64,000 nucleotides of DNA from Mytilus californianus (GCF_021869535.1 NW_026262593.1:58550318-58614317), one strand, 5' to 3'. Counted from the first letter of the stretch, positions 33,016-45,436 are shown. The notes: generated from the letters alone by a model not told the origin. Made by a program: numbers and translations.

Positions 33016-33424
33016 ATGTATGAATCTTTGTTTACAAAACCGGATTTCGGAACGTCTCTAGTTTTTAGATCGTAAGTCACGATAAACTAAAACTGAAAGT
33101 AAACAGTTGTTTGTAAGACGCAGGTTTACTCACCATAAAACGTTCAGTATGGCATATATTTTAGGTTAAAGACGGTCCCATTCATTTAAAAATCATTTTG
33201 AAAGTAGACGATGGGATTATTTAAGGTTTGGGGAACGAGTAAATTATCACAAAGTTCATTTCTTGACGACCTCATAATTTCATCATGTCGATGGTACAAA
33301 TCGGTTTTTACTGTTTACTGTCGCTTCTCATGTTTTGTATTTAAACGGTCGTTTATTTTTAAACCCGAACCAGGCATATGCATTCTGTAATTGTGCAATC
33401 CATGGTGGATTGAACCTGGTTTTA

Positions 33425-33900
33425 TAGCTAGCTAAACCTCTCACTTGTATGGCAGTCGCAAAGAATTCCTTTATATTGACAACAATGTGTGAGCAAAACA
33501 AACAGACATAATAGGTAAAAATAATAAAAATTTAGGTAGTTTAATCTAATCCAACAATTTGTTAATGAGTCGAATGATACCAAAGGGACATTCAAACTCA
33601 CAAGTCGAAAATATACTGACACCGCCATGGTTAAAAAAGAAAAAGCCAAACAGACAAACATCAGTACACAAAACAACATAAAAAACCAAAGACTGAGCAA
33701 TACGAACCCCCAAAAACTCAGTGGTTGTCGTTGGTTGTTTTTCGTATTTGTTTGATCGTTTGAATAGTTTGTATCTTGTCATATCGGGCCTTTTATAGCC
33801 TACTGTACGGTACGGGCTTTCCTTGTTTTTGAAGGCAGTACTGTGACCAAAAGTTGCTGACATCCAATTAATTTGGTTTCTTGTGGATCATACCACATCA
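33425..33900 (-). mobile_element. Fused retroelement tails, mirror copy
   Basis: Mirror of 15500-15990. One- to three-base differences break the long open frame seen in the left arm into two, confirming it was not a conserved gene. Confidence 0.65.
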
Positions 33901-34817
33901 CCTTACTTTTCATATACCGTCATTTTGATTTCACTATTTTTACGAAAGTTATGGGACTTTGTCCCTTTTTTTGTTTTGTAATACAAGGACACATTTTGAA
34001 AGCAACTTTTCAGAAGCCGTTAGACAGAAAGCGTTCATTCTTAGAAAAATTGTTTGTCATTAGTTATACACACTTTACTATCATTTTATTTGATACGCTA
34101 TCAACCAACGGAACGATGTTTGCAGGAGTAATAGGACTTTTACTTTTTTCCATTAAAGCATGCTCAAACCTTGTAACTGTATTCCAAGGTTCAAAGAGAC
34201 GGGGACATTTGACTACGACAATATTATTTTACTTAACATGACAAAAAAGTCGTGGCCTATTAGTTTAAAAAAATGATTAGCCTTTCAATTTGTCTGAATT
34301 CACCCTCGGATCATGGTGGAAGACTTGGTGCATGCTCAATCTGTTCTTTTATCATTTGTGCTGGTTGTATTTTAGTCATTTTGCTTTTCCTCGAGGTGTT
34401 GCCGGGCTTTCTCCAACTTATTGTTTTGATTGACCCTTGATAAATTCTAAATTTAAAGCATTATTTAACGTAATTTGCGAAATTAAATTCTATGAGTACT
34501 GAAAATAGTCTGTTGTTAAAGAAGCCGATAATTGGTGTGTAAGCAGATCTTTTACAAATGGCAAATTTTTTTCTGTACCTGATTTAAAATCTGTCAGTAT
34601 TTAACAATTATTTATTCCAAAATTATTTGAATTTCATTATTGCAATATTTGACAATATTTAAGATTTTTAACTATTTTTTTATGCAACACCACTGGACAT
34701 TTAGATTTGCATATAACGTATCTAGTATCTCAACAAAAAAGGCGTTCTTTTAACTTTATTTTGCCTAAAGATAGTGTCTTTCATTTATATTTTAATTCAA
34801 TTATATTTTCAATTCAG
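33901..34817. other. Intron sequence, nothing recognised
   Basis: Mirrored at 14620-15500. The 122-codon frame at 33873-34241 is shorter in the left arm and lacks any recognisable domain, so it is not called. Confidence 0.5.
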
Positions 34818-34882
34818 AGAAGTTACCAAAGAACAAAAAGTTTGTTGTGACAATTATATACAAGATAAAGAATGTAAAGATG
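34818..34882 (+). CDS. Exon e3, EMI-like cysteine motif
   Basis: Acceptor 'attttcaattcag', donor GATG|GTAAAT, 65 nt, phase 2 in and 1 out. Joined to e2 it gives CTKYREVTKEQKVCCDNY, then IQDKECKD. The pattern C..YR.V......CC.. resembles the C-terminal part of EMI domains in secreted proteins; the resemblance is by eye. Confidence 0.75.
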
Positions 34883-35464
34883 GTAAATATATCTACATCT
34901 TTTATTTAACATTCGGAATTCTAGGAACAGGTACTGTACGCAAAAAAATATAGCTCTGACTTGTCTTCATTATTCTAATTGTTTTGGGCATAGTGTGCAT
35001 TCATCATACGCAGAAACCCTTGCAACTGTGAAGAAGGTAAATTCCATAAATAAAAAAGTATAACAAAATACCGAACTCCAAGTGTAAATTCAAATACAGG
35101 AAGTTCATAAAAACTGATAAAATCAAACGCTATCAACCAACGGAACGAGTGAGAACACAACTGTCATATTCCTGACTTGGTACAGGCACTTTCCGAAGAA
35201 ATGGTGGCTTCAACCAAGGTTAACCTATAGCTGTACAATGTAACCTATGGGAATGCAACAAGAGTATAAATCTTAATAACCGATAATTATACCATAGCTA
35301 TCTATGGTATAATTTTCACAATTATACCATGGTTTTGTTGTATTTGGTATTCGAAAAGAAAAAAAGAAAGATAGCAAGGCCTATCCGAGGCCACCTGAAT
35401 TTTTTGAAATAGGAACAACAGAGTCAGTGTGGGGCCACTAAGCTAAACTGCCCGCTTTGCACCA

Positions 35465-35530
35465 GCCGATATAAATGAATGCCTAGGGTGGGAATCGAAC
35501 CCACAAACACCAACTCAGTTGTCCTATATT
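35465..35530 (-). repeat. tRNA-like B-box segment (SINE-like)
   Basis: On the - strand 'gtgggttcgattcccacc' contains a strong B box with complementary arms. No clear A box at the proper distance, so a SINE fragment is more likely than a tRNA gene. Confidence 0.45.
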
Positions 35531-36454
35531 TTTAAATGAACGAAAATTGGATTCAAGAACAAAGTTTAAAAAAAACGTATATATAAATATATTATTATAT
35601 TATACTTGAAAATATAATTCGATTTTCGGTTATTGAGATGTATACTTGGATTGTAGTCCCTTAGGCTCAACTGTATAGCTACACGTAAAGGTTGAAATTT
35701 GCCGTGGCAGCTTTTTTAAGGGGGAGGGAGGGGTAAGGCATGCCCCTTTCAAGAAGCTTTATATATGGTAAATGCATAGACATTTCGTATTATTACTTCA
35801 AATGTTGGATGGCTAGACCCCCCTCCTTTTCAAAATCCTGGATCCGTATCCGATTTTATATACATCTTAATTTAACGATTTGCTTATTATAAGTAATAAC
35901 TATAATGTTGAGCCGTTAAGAATAGAAAGCGTCTGGTTAGTCTAAATAAAGGTGATCTTTTTGTTTAAATTATCTATAGTCTACATGTGATTTTTAATGA
36001 TCTTTAATCGTGATCATTTTGAAATCCTTTTTAATTAAATTAAATTAAATGTACAACTTGGGCTTCTGGTACAAATTAAAACATGGAATGATTCATCCAA
36101 ACTCTAAAAAAACTAACCCTTTGCAGTTCAACTTTAAATCTGGGTTCCAGAAATCTTTCAAAATATATCTTGCGTCCATATGCAGAACATATAATTCCTT
36201 CAACATTTTTTAGTCTGTAACGTTACCCGTCACCAATGTAGATGTGCATCCATCGCTGTCGAAAAATCTTGTCCAACTGATTTTCCCGCTGTTTCAGAAG
36301 CCCGTGCGTATTTGAGAAAGTAGGCGGAGCTTGATGTGTAAGGTCCCAAAAGGGTAATTTGACCGATTCTTATCAAAATTATTTTTGAAGTTAATAAACA
36401 AAAATATATGAAATAGACATTTTTAAACAACAACATATGCAATAGGTTAAAACA

Positions 36455-36636
36455 GATATTTCATATATTTTGGTTAGTTTTGTGGTGTTTCGTAAATTAT
36501 ACCATAGTTTTTTGTTGAAACCCCTCGGCAACCTCACTCGACTTCGTCTCGTGAGGTTATTGCCGGGGGTTTCAACAAAAGCTATGGTATAATTTACGAA
36601 ACACCACAAAACTATTCAAAAGATATGAAATATCTA
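36455..36636. repeat. 180-bp hairpin, stem about 85 bp
   Basis: 'agatatttcatat...agttttgtggtgtttcgtaa' pairs with 'ttacgaaacaccacaaaact...gatatgaaatatct'. The loop end 'gttgaaacccctcggcaacc' pairs with 'ggttattgccgggggtttcaac'. It is MITE-like and sits at the right end of the insertion. Confidence 0.8.
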
Positions 36637-37424
36637 TAACTTATAGCTACTTAAACCTCCCACTTGTATGGCAGTAGTTTATAGTTCCGTTATATTGACA
36701 AACTAGGGTGGATAATCCAAACAGACATAATAGGTTAATGTGACAATAAGTGGAACCCAGCAGCACAAACTTTGCAATCATACTTAACAGACAAAAACAC
36801 AACTGAATGAAACATTCAAACAAACATACAAATAAATCTAACAAAGACATCAACTATAAAGTTGTTGTAGCTGATAGTAAATTTGACAAAGGCGACGATT
36901 AAAAAGTTAAAGCAGTTGACAGTACATACCGTATATAGTAAACACTTTCTCGATACAGTACAAATTAAGTAAAATATAAATACATGGGCAAAAAAAATGG
37001 AAACAAGACTGTAAAACATATTGCATCTGAATCGCTCCTCATGACCCACCTGCATCTGGAACGCCCAAAGTCAAAAACTCATCAAGCGGAATGCATAAAT
37101 ACCGAGTCACGTCAAAAGTATACGACCAAAAATACATAAAACAAGAAGACAAATTATGGGAAAACTGTAAAGTAAATAAAGAGATGCACAACTTTAGCAC
37201 CTAGAATTTATAACTCAAGACCACCTTGTATAATTTGTGAAGTATACTGTAAATTCAGAAATTATTGCGATGTTTTTATTATTGCGAAAAATGCGATAAT
37301 CATTTTAATCGCAATAATTTAAACTCGCATTTTGAATTTTTTATATAAATTGAACAGGATTTTTCTCAATATCGCAAAAAATAAAATCGCATTTTAGTCT
37401 TAAATGACAAAATCGCGTCCCCAT

Positions 37425-37740
37425 TTCCCCGAATGTGACCTACCACATTAGACTTATCACCGGTTTTGTACTAACATGTGCAAAACGACGGGTGCCACAT
37501 GTGAAGCATGGTCTGCTTGCCCTTACGGAGTACTTGAGATCACCCCAAGTTTTTGGTGGGGTTCGTCTTGCTCAGTCTTTGGTTTTCTATGTTGTGTTTT
37601 GTGTACTGTTGATTGTCTCTTTGTCTTTTTTTTTTTAGCCATGGCGTTGTTAGTTCATTTTCGACTTAAGAGCTTGAATGTCCCTTTGGTATCGTTCGCC
37701 TCTCTTTTAAATGACCTAGCTTCTTTGATCTTCTTGTTTT
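37425..37740 (+). mobile_element. Retroelement 3' tail, mirror copy
   Basis: Mirror of 13200-13535, with 'ttacggagtacttgagatca', 'ttggtggggttcgtcttgct' and 'agccatggcgttgttagttc'. The two overlapping open frames across it are artefacts. Confidence 0.7.
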
Positions 37741-38034
37741 TTACATGTGTCTAAAGAAACTCCGACTCATATACAAACTACAAACGTATCCCTGTCGTCT
37801 TGCTAGTGCCTTTTCTTATTTCAACATTACATTTAAACCTGAGTGAAAGTTAAACTATATTTTGATAACTTTAGATGAGTTAGATAACGGAAAAAAAGAA
37901 ATTGGAAGTTGTTATTAGCTCACATAGGGTCAAAAGAGAGGCAAATGATACCAAAGAAAAGTAGAAAAAGACCAAAAGACAAACAACGGTACACGAAACA
38001 CAACATAGAAAACTAAAGACCGTGTTGATCATGT

Positions 38035-38222
38035 AAGTGCAAACCCGGCGATAAGTCTAGTTCGTTAGATCAAATTAGGAGAAAAGCAGACAGGATTGTA
38101 GTTACGACATTTGGAACATTTCCGTCATCAACCCGGCGATAAGTCTAGTTCGTTAGATCAAGTTCGGAGAAAAGCAGACAGGATTGTAGTTACGACAATT
38201 GGAACTTTTCCGTCGTCATCAG
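38035..38222. repeat. 88-bp tandem duplication, mirror copy
   Basis: 'cccggcgataagtctagttc' recurs at about 38043 and 38131; mirror of 12737-12912. Confidence 0.75.
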
Positions 38223-38899
38223 TCAAACAGATATTCCATAGAAGTTAAAGAAAAACTGTAAACAGCAAAAATGATCAACGGGACAGAATCTACAAATTTG
38301 TCAAGATGGCCTGAATTGTTAATCAACTCCTTATAGGAGTTATTGCCCTAAGATGATTAATTTTTTTAAACTAATTTTTTGCATGTTTGGCCATAACTTT
38401 GGTAAATAAATGAAATATTGAAAACAGCAAACCTGATAGTGATCAGCAAGACAAGATCAACAAATATATCAACATTGTCAAAATTGTTAGTCGACTCCTT
38501 AAATGCGTGATATACCTTTAATGATAATGTTTACCAATTTTTTGTATATTGTGCACAAATTAAAAAGATATAGATGAATTTTTGGCGCAAATTCTAGTAG
38601 AAAGAGAGAAACTGAAAAAAGGAAAAAAAAAGATCAGTAATACAAGATCAACAAGAAAGAGAACTTAGTCATGAATTGTATTCTAGTTCTTAATGTTGGC
38701 CATCATTGAAAATGCCCAAAGATACATAAGAACGGCACAGGCTATTTAGAGCCTCTATTTAAGGTCATTTTACTACTTTTCATTGATGTACGGTTTGGGG
38801 CATGTTAGCTTCTTTCTCATGGTTTTGTGGTATTTCTATCACGTTCGACAGCATGCCCCAACGAAATTAACTGCCAGGCACTCGTATGCAACAGTAGTA

Positions 38900-38962
38900 G
38901 TACCAGTTGGATTCGAACCCTCAATGTCGGGATCTAAAGGCAGCGCTCTTACCGACTCAGCC
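38900..38962 (-). repeat. tRNA-like segment, mirror copy
   Basis: Complement shows A box 'tggctgagtcgg' and B box 'ggttcgaatcc'; mirror of 11996-12057. Conserved boxes in both arms, but no well-paired tRNA fold. Confidence 0.55.
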
Positions 38963-39284
38963 AAAAATGATCTTCCCTGATTCAATCATTTAGACCCATA
39001 CTCCATGGCTAAATATAAAACTAAAACACTATGACCAACAGGCCACTGGGGATGACCGTGTCATGTCTGGATGACATACAAAGGACTAGCCAGAGGGTTT
39101 CCGAGTGAAAGACTCTAGTGTTGTCCAGAGGTGGACCTGTGAGCTGCTTGGATGGATGGCCCGAAGCGCGAAAAAAGAAAAGGGGAAATATTTTGTTTAA
39201 CTGGAGATATAATAGTACTCTAACGGATTTAATAAGGGAAAATATTCTTTGGCTCAGTCCCGAGATTGATCTCTTATGCATATG

Positions 39285-39470
39285 TTACAGTACATATTGG
39301 AATTCAGTAGGGCCCAGAATCCTCCTAGTACATATCAGAATTCCGATATTTACCAGTAGAAATTGGAATTATGATTAATACTAATGAAAATTCAGTACAA
39401 ATCAGAACTCTAATATCAACTGGTAGAAATTGTGATATCCAGATTTGTACTAAGACGATCCTGAATTGTA
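39285..39470. repeat. GTACAAATT/GAATTC cluster, mirror copy
   Basis: Mirror of 11485-11672. Confidence 0.6.
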
Positions 39471-40144
39471 CTAGATGATTACTAAAAAAGACACAATAAA
39501 AGAAAAAAATTGTGTTCGTTTGTAATGAAATAAACAAATATAAACAAAATTGTCTGAATCAAAAAGAAAAGGGATAGGGTCAATTTCCTATGAATTTTCA
39601 CAGCAGAGCCTTTTTTTTAAAATAACCCTTCAATTTTTACTTAAATTCACAGTATCATAAGTTCATATGAGCTACTTTAACATTTTAACAACACTTATGA
39701 AAGTATACTCTAAAACGTTTGACCAAATCATTAATACCTATATATAGTTATTTTTAAAAGACTTAAATTTTGGTAAATTTTGAGAAATTATAAGGACAAT
39801 ATTTTCCAAAACCAAAATTATATTGGAAATATTTTTAAAAGTATTGTCTATCAGAAAAAAAAAAATAATTCATTAATGCTTATGATGTCTTTGGATACAA
39901 AATTAACAAAAACATGTTAAATTTACAAAAATGTGTTTCCCTTAACTCTATTCATGTTTACAGTCAACCTTGTTTGCCTATCAAATTGAAAATACCAAAC
40001 ACAAAATATTAGCAAATGTTACTATAAATTAAACAGTTTTACAAAAGTTTATGTATTTACCATGTTTGTTCGTAATAAAGTATTAAAAGTGGCATTATAT
40101 TTTGCGTTTTTATTAAAAGCATCAGTAAAAATAATAAATAATAC

Positions 40145-40535
40145 ACACACAAAATCCAGTAGAATCCAGAATCATACTTACTATTGTTTAAGTAATATCC
40201 TGAATCATACCAGAAATTTAGTAGAATCTAGAATCCTCACAGTACCAATCTGGATATCCCAATTTCTACTAGTAGATATTGGTATTCTATGTTGTACTGG
40301 ATTTTAAATAGAATAAACCAAGCTTCCAATTTCTACCAGTAGATATTGAAATTCCAATTTTTACTATGATGATTATGAATCCTAGTAAGATTCAATTTGT
40401 ACTGCAACATATACGTCACCAAGGAGAGAATAATGTGTCTTTTCTTTAAACCCTCTCTAGATCTATTATAGAATTCCAATTTGTACTAAGAGGATTCTGG
40501 ATCCTCCTGAATTCCTATCTGTACCGTAAGATATA
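40145..40535. repeat. GTACAAATT/GAATTC cluster, mirror copy
   Basis: Mirror of 10435-10815. Confidence 0.6.
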
Positions 40536-41034
40536 CATTTAATATTACACTCACTGAAATTAAAAGAAGCTTGGATTAGATATAGAAATAAACTAGTTTA
40601 ACCCAGTCACATATTTCTGAGTTTGTGGCAAGATAAGAACCTCACTATTGTTTTTTTTTTGCATAGTGTCATTATGCTTTTGCCATTTATGGAACTTGTT
40701 ATTGATGGCATATATTGGGTATTGTCTTAGTTTGTGTTATATGTTTTTTCCGCTCTCTGCGATTTAGAACTAAACATATTGTATAGATACTTGGCTATTA
40801 TGTAAGACAGTAGATTGAGTTGGGGGTGCTTCATAATTTTACGTATGCACGATACCTTTTTTTTAAAAATCCTATTTTATGTTTCAAATGACTTTTCCAT
40901 CTTGAAGTCTTTCCATAACATTTGTACAGTTGTATTCAAGCTTCTTTATTCGTTTGGTCCTTGATGAGTATTAGATAATAATATTTTTCCACAGAACCTT
41001 TCATGATAATATGAAGACTTGTTATGTTTTTGAT

Positions 41035-41300
41035 GTAATATGTACAGGAATCTGATTACAGTAGTTGTCGTCTGTTTATGTAGTTCATACGTGTTTCTCG
41101 TTTCTCATTTTTATATAGATTAGACCGTTGGTTTTTCCGTTTGAATGGTTTTACACTAGTATTTTTTTTGGGCCCTTTATAGCTTGCTGTTCGGTGTGAG
41201 CCAATGCTCCGTGTTGAAGGCCGTACCTTGACTTATAATGGTTTACTTTTATAAATTGTAACTTGGATGAAGAGTTGTCTCATACAACATCTTCCTATAT
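41035..41300 (+). mobile_element. PLE-C-type 3' tail, mirror copy
   Basis: Mirror of 9640-9925. It ends 'tggatgaagagttgtctcat' then 'acaacatcttcctatatcta', where the left arm keeps the 'ggcactcataccacat' segment that is deleted here. Confidence 0.7.
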
Positions 41301-41658
41301 CTATTTACAGACGATTATCGGAATATCCAAACAAATATTAAATATGCAAATCCTAAAATCATAATAATAAAAAGTCTATTAATCGGTCACCATGTAGCCA
41401 TGAACAGAGTTTATTTTGATATAATAAAATTTTAAATATATATGTCATGACCATACAACTTCATCGTGTAGAAGCAATGGTACATGTAGATGAATTGTAT
41501 TTAAAACTTCAATATGATTAACTACAATATTCAACAAATCTTAATGATTATGGCTCAAACTGAAATGTTCATATGAAAATTCACTCTAGTGTGTACTTTT
41601 TTCTTAATTCATTCTTTTATATCTCTACAGTTGAAATATGTTTTCTTTTGTTTAAAAG

Positions 41659-41847
41659 CTTTATGCAGCGGATTAAAAATTACCAATAAGAATGGTGCGT
41701 GTAGTATCCATTATAAAAATGACTGTGTCACAGTAAGAGGTGAAGATTTGGACACTGTTCTACATCGTAGTGGTGGAACTTGTATGGCACCAAACATATG
41801 TAGCTGTTGCAATACAGGGTTCTACCCAGATATTAGCACTGGATACC
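41659..41847 (+). CDS. Exon e4, EGF-like cysteine-rich segment
   Basis: Acceptor 'cttttgtttaaaag', donor ACC|GTAAAA, 189 nt, phase 1-1. It joins e3 as G|CT (Ala) and reads ALCSGLKITNKNGACSIHY, KNDCVTVRGEDLD, GGTCMAPNICSCC then NTGFYPDISTG. 'GGTC.....CSC..GF' is EGF-like. The frame is intact, unlike the left-arm exon with its 11-bp deletion. Two upstream AGs would put stops in frame, which fixes this acceptor. Confidence 0.8.
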
Positions 41848-43172
41848 GTAAAAGTGCGTATTTAAAAAAAAAATACTATTAATAATAATTTGCTGTTAAT
41901 GTTTTAACAAACTCTCAATCATTTCCTGTAAACAGAAAGGCATCACGGTTTAAGTATGCCATCTCTAAATTTTTTTATATACTGCGCCATGAGATTGAAC
42001 AAAAGGTGACAAGAAATTTCTTTTTCAGCGAATATATTATTTTGCATAAAAATTACATCAAATATTCTCAATTAGCGCAAGAAGTTACTCAGAAATAATA
42101 TAATTCTTCTGTAACTGTATTAATTTAAAAAAAACTTCATAGTAGCTCTTTCAGAGATTTAAAGGAGTATTAATGTTTTCAAACGTATCCACTATATTTA
42201 AAAGGCAGTGGTTGATTTTGGCAATCTGTAATCCTGGTTATTGTCATTGTAAATACCAATTAAGCTAAAGGTTTACAGGTTGCAAAAATCGGTTTCAGAT
42301 TTCATTGTTGAAATATTAAAAAATTATGATTATGTTTTTTTTGTGTGAACAAAGAATTCTGTTTAAATTGTTTTGTAACAACATTTAACTAATTAACCAA
42401 GGTAAATCTAGGTAATACATGTGACATTTAAGTAAAAGAAACACTATACTGCAATATTCTATTTGATAATCTTATAGCATACATGGTAAGTAATACATTT
42501 TTTGCACAAGTTAAATCAAATAGCACAAGCTTATACATGAACAGAAAACTATTTAGACAGAAATAAAATAGATAATATCTAATGAAGGGTATGATCAATA
42601 TTTATCCAGTTAAAAATTTTCATTTGAAAACAACAGAAATTTCATAAAGCCTTAGTTAATATGTTGTAGATTAGACGAGACATCTGCATACTGTAGTTTC
42701 GGCATAATGTTGAAAGTCTGCTGTCGATATGAATAAATTTCTTGTTGCTTTGGAACATCCATTCTTCGGTTTTATTTAGATATGTGCATGCGTGGATGGC
42801 GTTGTCATGTCTCACCAGCTTAATCATGCAAAATATGTTAAGTGAGAAGCCATGACTAATTTCTTCACTTTACCGTACCAACCTTAAATGATTAGTTGGT
42901 CTAGGCCCTTCTGTTGAGAATTGGTTCCGTACACCTCAGATTTCTTCCACCCAGCAGCTGGTAAGAGTGGTATGATAGTCAATGAGTCAACTATCCTAGT
43001 CCAAATGACGTGGATTAAACCAATTATAGGTGTTTGTAAAACAAGTGTTGATATGCTAGTATTTGCGTCATCATAAAAAAGCATCATTTGACAATGTTGC
43101 CTAGCCAACAGAGTAAGCTGCATTCCTGATGGCTCTCTAATAGTTCACTTTTATGGATGTTTGTTGGAGTAG
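41848..43172 (+). other. Intron e4-e5 of right gene
   Basis: Mirror of 7777-9104; AT-rich, with antisense open frames (42642-42827, 42884-43123) that I do not consider genes. Confidence 0.5.
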
Positions 43173-43349
43173 AATGTTGTATTGCTGACATAATTTTTGA
43201 GGACAATAAAAAATTTTGTGTATATGTTCCTGTCTCATGCCGATGGAAGACTATATACACCGAAGTACTGAGCTACTGGGCTGGTGATACTTCGGAGGTT
43301 ATCTCCACTAGCAGAGGTGTCAACTTATCAGTAATGATAACATTAAATG
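43173..43349 (+). CDS. Exon e5, cysteine-containing ectodomain segment
   Basis: Acceptor 'gttggagtag', donor AAATG|GTAATA, 177 nt, phase 1-1. It joins e4 as C|AA: ...STGYQCCIADIIF, then 'FCVYVPVSCRWKTIYTEVLS', 'YWAGDTSEVISTSRGVNLSV' and MITLN. No named domain recognised. Open in both arms. Confidence 0.8.
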
Positions 43350-43965
43350 GTAATAATTTACACCAGTCAAAATATAGTAGTCCAACTATTACATCATTTG
43401 AATAATTTATCTTTAATTTTCAACAGATCCTTTTTGACACAAATTATAACATTCATTAACAATCAGTATTTGTATTTGATGCTGTTCAGTTGCTAGTGAT
43501 TGATTAAATTCGTTCATCATTTTTGATATAGTTCAGTAGTTTTTTTGTTTTTTTTTTGGTAATTGTAACATTATTTTTGTTTTAGACATTTTATTAACTA
43601 TATGTATTTAATCATAAATTACATCAGACTTATAATTTTTTCTGAATTTGAATGACAATTTACTGCAGTGTTTGACTGACAATTTACTGTTGTGTAAATT
43701 TTGAAATTTGTGATTTGGTATTTAAGTCGTATCTGTTAAAATGACATCTAAATTTACACTATTGTTTATTCCTAAAAAGGTATAACAAAATTACCGAACT
43801 CCAAGTTAAATTCAAAAAGTCCATACAAACTAGTGGATATGAGAATTCTGATTTGTACTGGATTTTTACTAGAATTCCAATTTCTACTAGTAGATATTGG
43901 AATTCTAATTTGTACTAGGAGGATTTTTGATCCTTCTGAATTTCAATTTATACTTAAACTATAAA

Positions 43966-44688
43966 AAAGAAGATGTGGTATGATTGCGAATGAGACAACT
44001 CTCCGCAAGAGACCAAATGGCACAGAAATTAACAACTATAGGTCACCGTACGGCCTTCAACAATGAGCAAAGCCCATACCGCACAGTCAGCTATAAAAGG
44101 CCCCGAAATGACAATGTAAAACTATTCAAACGAGAAAACTAACGGCCTAATTTATGAACAAAAAATGAACGAAAAACAAATATGTAACACATAAACAAAC
44201 GACAACCACTGAATTACAGGCTCCTGACTTGGGACAGGCACATACACACAGAATGTGGCAGGGTTAAACATGTTAGCGGGATCCCAACACTCCCCCTCAC
44301 CTGGGACAGTGGTGTAACAGTACAACATAAGAACGAACTATAAAAATTAGTTGAAAGAGGCTTAACTCATTAGATGGATAAAAATACAAATACTACAAAT
44401 ACAAGTGGAAGTGGCCGGGTACTTGTACATCCAAACAACAAAAAGACACTAAGTACAGATCTGAGAGTACTCGCAGTTACTGACAGCTAGTTCAAAGCCA
44501 CTAACAACTAATAAAAAAAATCATGCATCTAAGACTAAATTATCAATCAGTACACATCCAACATCCAATGGATTTAGTGTAAAGACGTCATAAACAGTCA
44601 GAGAAAAACATGACCTTGTGCAATGCCAAGATTCAGGTATCGACAGATTGTAGATCCATGAACGTGTATATGTATATAACAATAATAT
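43966..44688 (-). mobile_element. PLE-C 3' tail, mirror copy
   Basis: Mirror of 6288-7014; begins 'gaagatgtggtatgattgcg' and contains 'gcccataccgcacagtcagc' and 'aaaggccccgaaatgacaat'. Confidence 0.7.
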
Positions 44689-45201
44689 TTAGTTTGCTTT
44701 TAATTTACTGATAACGAAATCAATATAAGTACCAATAAAAACAATATTTAATGATCTAATTACAGTGTTTAATTTGTAACCTTTTAGAATAAGTTTATTG
44801 AAAGGATCGATAAGTTTACCAGGATCGTTTCTAAATTTCCGGGCACGGTAAACAATATTGCCGTAAAAATGAGGATGTGCAATCCCGTTTGAAATAAGTT
44901 TTCTACAGGTACAACCAAACTTCAAAACCAAGTCTTTATATCTGTGGAAGAATTTAGTAAAAGTTTTAAGTAATTTGTGGTAACGAAATCCCTGGCTTAA
45001 TAATTTACCAGTAATACATAGATTAGGTTCGTTAAAATCAAAAACGTCACAACAAACACGGGCATAGCGAACGAATTGTGAAATATAAACACCGTAAGAT
45101 AGTGCCAAAGGAACATCACCATCCAAAGAGGGAAAATTAACAATTTGGAACGTATGTATTACATGTACAAAAGTCATGTGGATACACACGTTATAATTCA
45201 A
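44689..45201 (-). pseudogene. PLE-C RT C-terminal fragment, mirror copy
   Basis: 170 open codons, as in the left arm; visible changes are Y/H before 'TFQIVNFPSLDGD' and NERN/NEPN. No stop in either copy, although it is a 5'-truncated, non-functional fragment. Confidence 0.7.
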
Positions 45202-45295
45202 AATATTATTTATACAAAATGAAACTAAATAAAGTTTGACTGCTGGTTATTTAACGAATTTATTTGTGAATATTGTATGCATTGTTTCATTTCAG

Positions 45296-45436
45296 TTTGT
45301 CCTTACATTCCTATGTGTAAATTTAGAAATTGCACTGGTGTAAATAACAACTTCTGTCAGTTTTGTATGTATGAAAATGTTCCTATAAAATACCAAAGGG
45401 CATACAGATACGACGAAGACAGAAATGCTTGTATAA
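45296..45436 (+). CDS. Exon e6, cysteine-rich segment
   Basis: Acceptor 'tttcatttcag', donor ATAA|GTGAGT, 141 nt, phase 1-1. G|TT = Val: VCPYIPMCKFRNCTG, NNNFCQFCMYENVPIKYQRA, YRYDEDRNACI. Six cysteines. This is the last exon shared by both arms. Confidence 0.8.

Larger units (their letters stand above)
28826..34817 (+). other. Intron e2-e3 of right gene
   Basis: About 6 kb holding a divergent PLE-C-type tail (about 29335-29540, mirror of 23990-24180), a short-repeat fragment, PLE-B fragment 1 mirror, truncated PLE-A and a fused tail pair (33425-33900). Positions 30090-30650 have no clear mirror and show nothing recognisable. Confidence 0.65.
35226..36648. mobile_element. 1.41-kb right-arm-only insertion with TATAGCT duplication
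   Basis: TATAGCT stands at 35226-35232 and 36642-36648. The left arm has a single site ('agctata' between 'ggtttaacta' and 'aaactaggttgaagcc', near 14210), so 35233-36641 is a clean insertion after duplication of the arms. No transposase frame is visible. It contains a Pol III B-box-like segment (35475-35510), a small palindrome at 35287-35312 and a 180-bp hairpin at its right end. Probably a non-autonomous element or nested elements. Confidence 0.75.
34883..41658 (+). other. Intron e3-e4 of right gene
   Basis: About 6.8 kb: a right-arm-only insertion (35233-36641), a PLE tail (37425-37740), the 88-bp duplication (38035-38222), a tRNA-like segment (38900-38962), GTACAAATT clusters and a PLE-C tail (41035-41300). 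No exon seen. Confidence 0.7.
43350..45295 (+). other. Intron e5-e6 of right gene
   Basis: Contains a GTACAAATT cluster (43800-43965) and the mirror of the PLE-C tail (43966-44688) and ORF (44689-45201), all antisense to the gene. Confidence 0.7.

Noticed and set aside
33873..34241. 122-codon frame on the + strand
   Set aside because: The mirror segment has only about half of it open; no domain features.
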